Source: Candidatus Sigynarchaeota archaeon
GTDB lineage: Archaea > Asgardarchaeota > Jordarchaeia > Jordarchaeales > Jordarchaeaceae
Length of the DNA: 6,639 nt
Direction: 5' to 3'
Assembly (NCBI GenBank): GCA_030587505.1
Contig: JAUQYY010000195.1
Location: 1-6,639, forward strand
This document shows, in pieces, positions 6,234 through 6,639 of this stretch (its first letter is position 1; every line of letters begins with the position of its first letter). The position numbers and the translations under genes are program-made. A model generated the notes under the pieces. That model made no database searches. It saw only the letters and a list, made by a program, of their open reading frames with translations, and had not been told where the DNA came from.

Positions 6234-6323
6234 GGTTTTGCGGCTGCGCAAGGTGCGGCCTGCTTGGAGCGGGCCTTTATGGGGTTCCTCTGCCCCGGGG
6301 GTTGGTCAGCCGGCCGGGGGGCA
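6234..6323. other. GC-rich island with hairpins; possible structured RNA or leader
   Basis: About 74% GC over 6241-6322 inside AT-rich sequence. On the + strand, GGCCTGCT (6257-6264) pairs with AGCGGGCC (6268-6275) over 8 bp including one G-U, closing a 3-base loop. TGCCCC (6291-6296) pairs with GGGGCA (6318-6323) and can enclose an inner GGTC/GGCC helix (6304-6307 with 6312-6315). From the minus strand it would form the 5' leader of a transcript started at the 6341-6365 repeat. It does not fit a tRNA, C/D-box RNA, SRP RNA or RNase P RNA that I can recognise. Strand and function are undetermined. Confidence 0.35.
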
Positions 6324-6329
6324 ATACTG

Positions 6330-6357
6330 TTCGAAAGATGTTTTATAGTATTTCGAA
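6330..6357. promoter_or_regulatory. TTCGAAA / TTTCGAA dyad around a TATA-like box
   Basis: Inverted 7-bp arms TTCGAAA (6330-6336) and TTTCGAA (6351-6357) are separated by 14 bp. The arm centres are 21 bp apart, about two helical turns. The spacer holds the TATA-like part of the 6341-6365 repeat. The arrangement fits a dimeric regulator straddling a minus-strand promoter; which protein binds is unknown. Confidence 0.4.
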
Positions 6358-6365
6358 AAGTTTTT
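6341..6365 (-). repeat. 25-bp direct repeat, distal copy; carries a TATA-like box
   Basis: Partner of 6188-6212, offset by 153 bp and differing at three positions. Its minus strand reads CGAAATACTATAAAA, a good BRE/TATA match. Transcription started about 25 bp downstream would begin near 6318, at the edge of the GC-rich island, giving the 4544-6136 gene a long structured leader or a separate small RNA. Confidence 0.55.
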
Positions 6366-6377
6366 GACAAGTTTCAA

Positions 6378-6387
6378 CATCCGGATG
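6378..6387. promoter_or_regulatory. 10-bp perfect palindrome, possible operator
   Basis: CATCCGGATG is a perfect palindrome lying 6 bp before the first GGAAAAAGG block of the rightward promoter region. That is a natural place for an operator or activator site. A 10-bp palindrome can occur by chance, so support is positional only. Confidence 0.35.
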
Positions 6388-6393
6388 GTTCCG

Positions 6394-6440
6394 GGAAAAA
6401 GGCTTATAAAGCTTGTTTTTGGAAAAAGGGGATTTTTAAT
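6394..6440 (+). promoter_or_regulatory. Tandem BRE/TATA-like boxes for the rightward gene
   Basis: GGAAAAAGG occurs at 6394-6402, followed by CTTATAAA (6403-6410), and again at 6421-6429, followed by GATTTTTAA (6431-6439), a 27-bp offset. Each looks like a purine BRE plus TATA box on the + strand. Start sites near 6430 and 6460 would leave leaders of about 95 and 65 bases before the ATG at 6525. A weaker box, CACTATAG near 6493-6500, about 28 bp before the ATG, could instead give a leaderless mRNA. Confidence 0.5.
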
Positions 6441-6524
6441 CACTTTTGATATTCCTTGCCAACCCGCCAAAAGATTCAAAAACTCTTCTAAACACTATAG
6501 TTTTTCACCTTATATGGTAGGATT

Positions 6525-6639
6525 ATGTGTTCGACGGTTAAGTTTAATGTGGAAGCTGTTAAGGAACTGGTGGATTGGGTTGGTGGTGTGGCTGCGGAAG
6601 TTGCGGAGGACTTCGGCTTAAACGGGTACGCTAAGAGGG
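6525..6639 (+). CDS. Start of an unidentified protein, cut by the window end
   Basis: An ATG at 6525-6527 opens a frame of 38 codons that stays open to the window edge. It begins MCSTVKFNVEAVKELVDWVG, followed by an Ala/Val/Glu-rich stretch and NGYAKR. The regular spacing of hydrophobic residues suggests amphipathic helices, as expected of a real protein. The in-frame stop upstream is TAG at 6498-6500, and no other ATG or GTG precedes the chosen one. A weak GGTAGGA at 6516-6522 might act as a ribosome site. A competing frame from ATG 6514 runs into a stop at about 6621 and is rich in Trp/Leu/Arg, so it looks spurious. The family is not recognised from this fragment. It is transcribed divergently from the AlkP-family gene. 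Confidence 0.55.
   Translation, partial: MCSTVKFNVEAVKELVDWVGGVAAEVAEDFGLNGYAKR

Larger units (their letters stand above)
6137..6524. other. Divergent intergenic region with several regulatory-looking elements
   Basis: A 388-bp gap between the leftward AlkP-family gene and the rightward partial gene. Most of it is AT-rich with oligo-T and oligo-A runs, interrupted by an island of about 74% GC. It holds a duplicated 25-bp TATA-like element, a 7-bp-arm dyad, a 10-bp palindrome and tandem BRE/TATA boxes, itemised separately. No convincing protein gene was found in it. A + strand T tract at 6208-6220 (TTTTTT-CTG-TTTTT) resembles the terminator tract found on the minus strand at 4463-4477, but no + strand gene ends near it. 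Confidence 0.7.

Noticed and set aside
6234..6323. tRNA or C/D-box guide RNA in the GC-rich island
   Set aside because: The T-loop-like GGGGTTCCTCTGCCCC lacks the TTCRA pattern and no acceptor pairing was found. CTGA occurs once on the minus strand, but no RTGATGA box accompanies it.
6188..6365. CRISPR array or small mobile element based on the two repeats
   Set aside because: There are only two imperfect copies with a 128-bp spacer, no terminal inverted repeats, no transposase and no cas gene.
6158..6370. Minus-strand 70-codon open frame just upstream of the longer AlkP gene
   Set aside because: It merely reads through both copies of the 25-bp repeat (153 bp apart, hence in frame, giving FRNTIK twice) and the GC-rich island. 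Its composition is Pro/Ala/Lys low-complexity and its start lies inside promoter-like sequence.
6087..6449. Plus-strand 120-codon open frame across the intergenic region
   Set aside because: It begins inside the AlkP gene on the opposite strand and crosses the repeats and GC island. The product is rich in Phe/Arg/Cys with no domain pattern, and it contains the promoter-like boxes.
6364..6621. Plus-strand 85-codon open frame at the right edge
   Set aside because: It runs through TATA-like sequence and overlaps the better supported frame at 6525, which has a more protein-like composition.

Overview
The window looks archaeal, probably from a thermophile; the lineage cannot be fixed from sequence alone. 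Supporting signs are BRE/TATA-like AT-rich boxes about 25 bp upstream of genes, a first gene (4162-4401) whose TTG start directly follows an in-frame stop and fits a leaderless mRNA, strong GAGGTGA-type ribosome sites only inside the operon, TTG/GTG starts, oligo-T tracts after genes, and an ATP sulfurylase with the QTRNAPHLGHE form of the nucleotide motif plus a Cys/His zinc knuckle. No RNA gene, transposase or CRISPR array was recognised.

Layout. Six genes lie on the minus strand, so transcription runs right to left. Furthest upstream is a 530-codon AlkP-superfamily enzyme (4544-6136). A 142-bp gap after it holds an oligo-T terminator and a new promoter. The next five genes form a tight operon: a ribbon-helix-helix protein (4162-4401), ATP sulfurylase sat (2992-4131), a DHH phosphoesterase (1944-2984), a second AlkP-superfamily enzyme (561-1937) and APS kinase cysC (22-564). 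Spacings are 30 bp, 7 bp, 6 bp and a 4-bp GTGA overlap. To the right, 6137-6524 is a 388-bp divergent intergenic region. It holds two copies of a 25-bp TATA-containing repeat around a GC-rich island able to form hairpins, a dyad, a 10-bp palindrome and tandem BRE/TATA boxes. A plus-strand gene starts at 6525 and runs off the window.

How the genes work together. Sat makes APS from sulfate and ATP, and CysC phosphorylates APS to PAPS. The DHH protein is a good candidate for hydrolysing PAP (3'-phosphoadenosine 5'-phosphate), the by-product of PAPS use. No APS/PAPS reductase or sulfite reductase is visible, so the set suggests a PAPS supply for sulfation, with the sulfotransferase elsewhere, rather than sulfate reduction; this is inference. 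The two AlkP-superfamily enzymes have intact metal sites, a Thr nucleophile and no signal peptide, so they appear to be cytosolic phosphohydrolases or phosphomutases, not sulfatases. The one between the DHH gene and cysC is the most interesting unassigned part of the pathway. The ribbon-helix-helix protein heading the operon may be its regulator.
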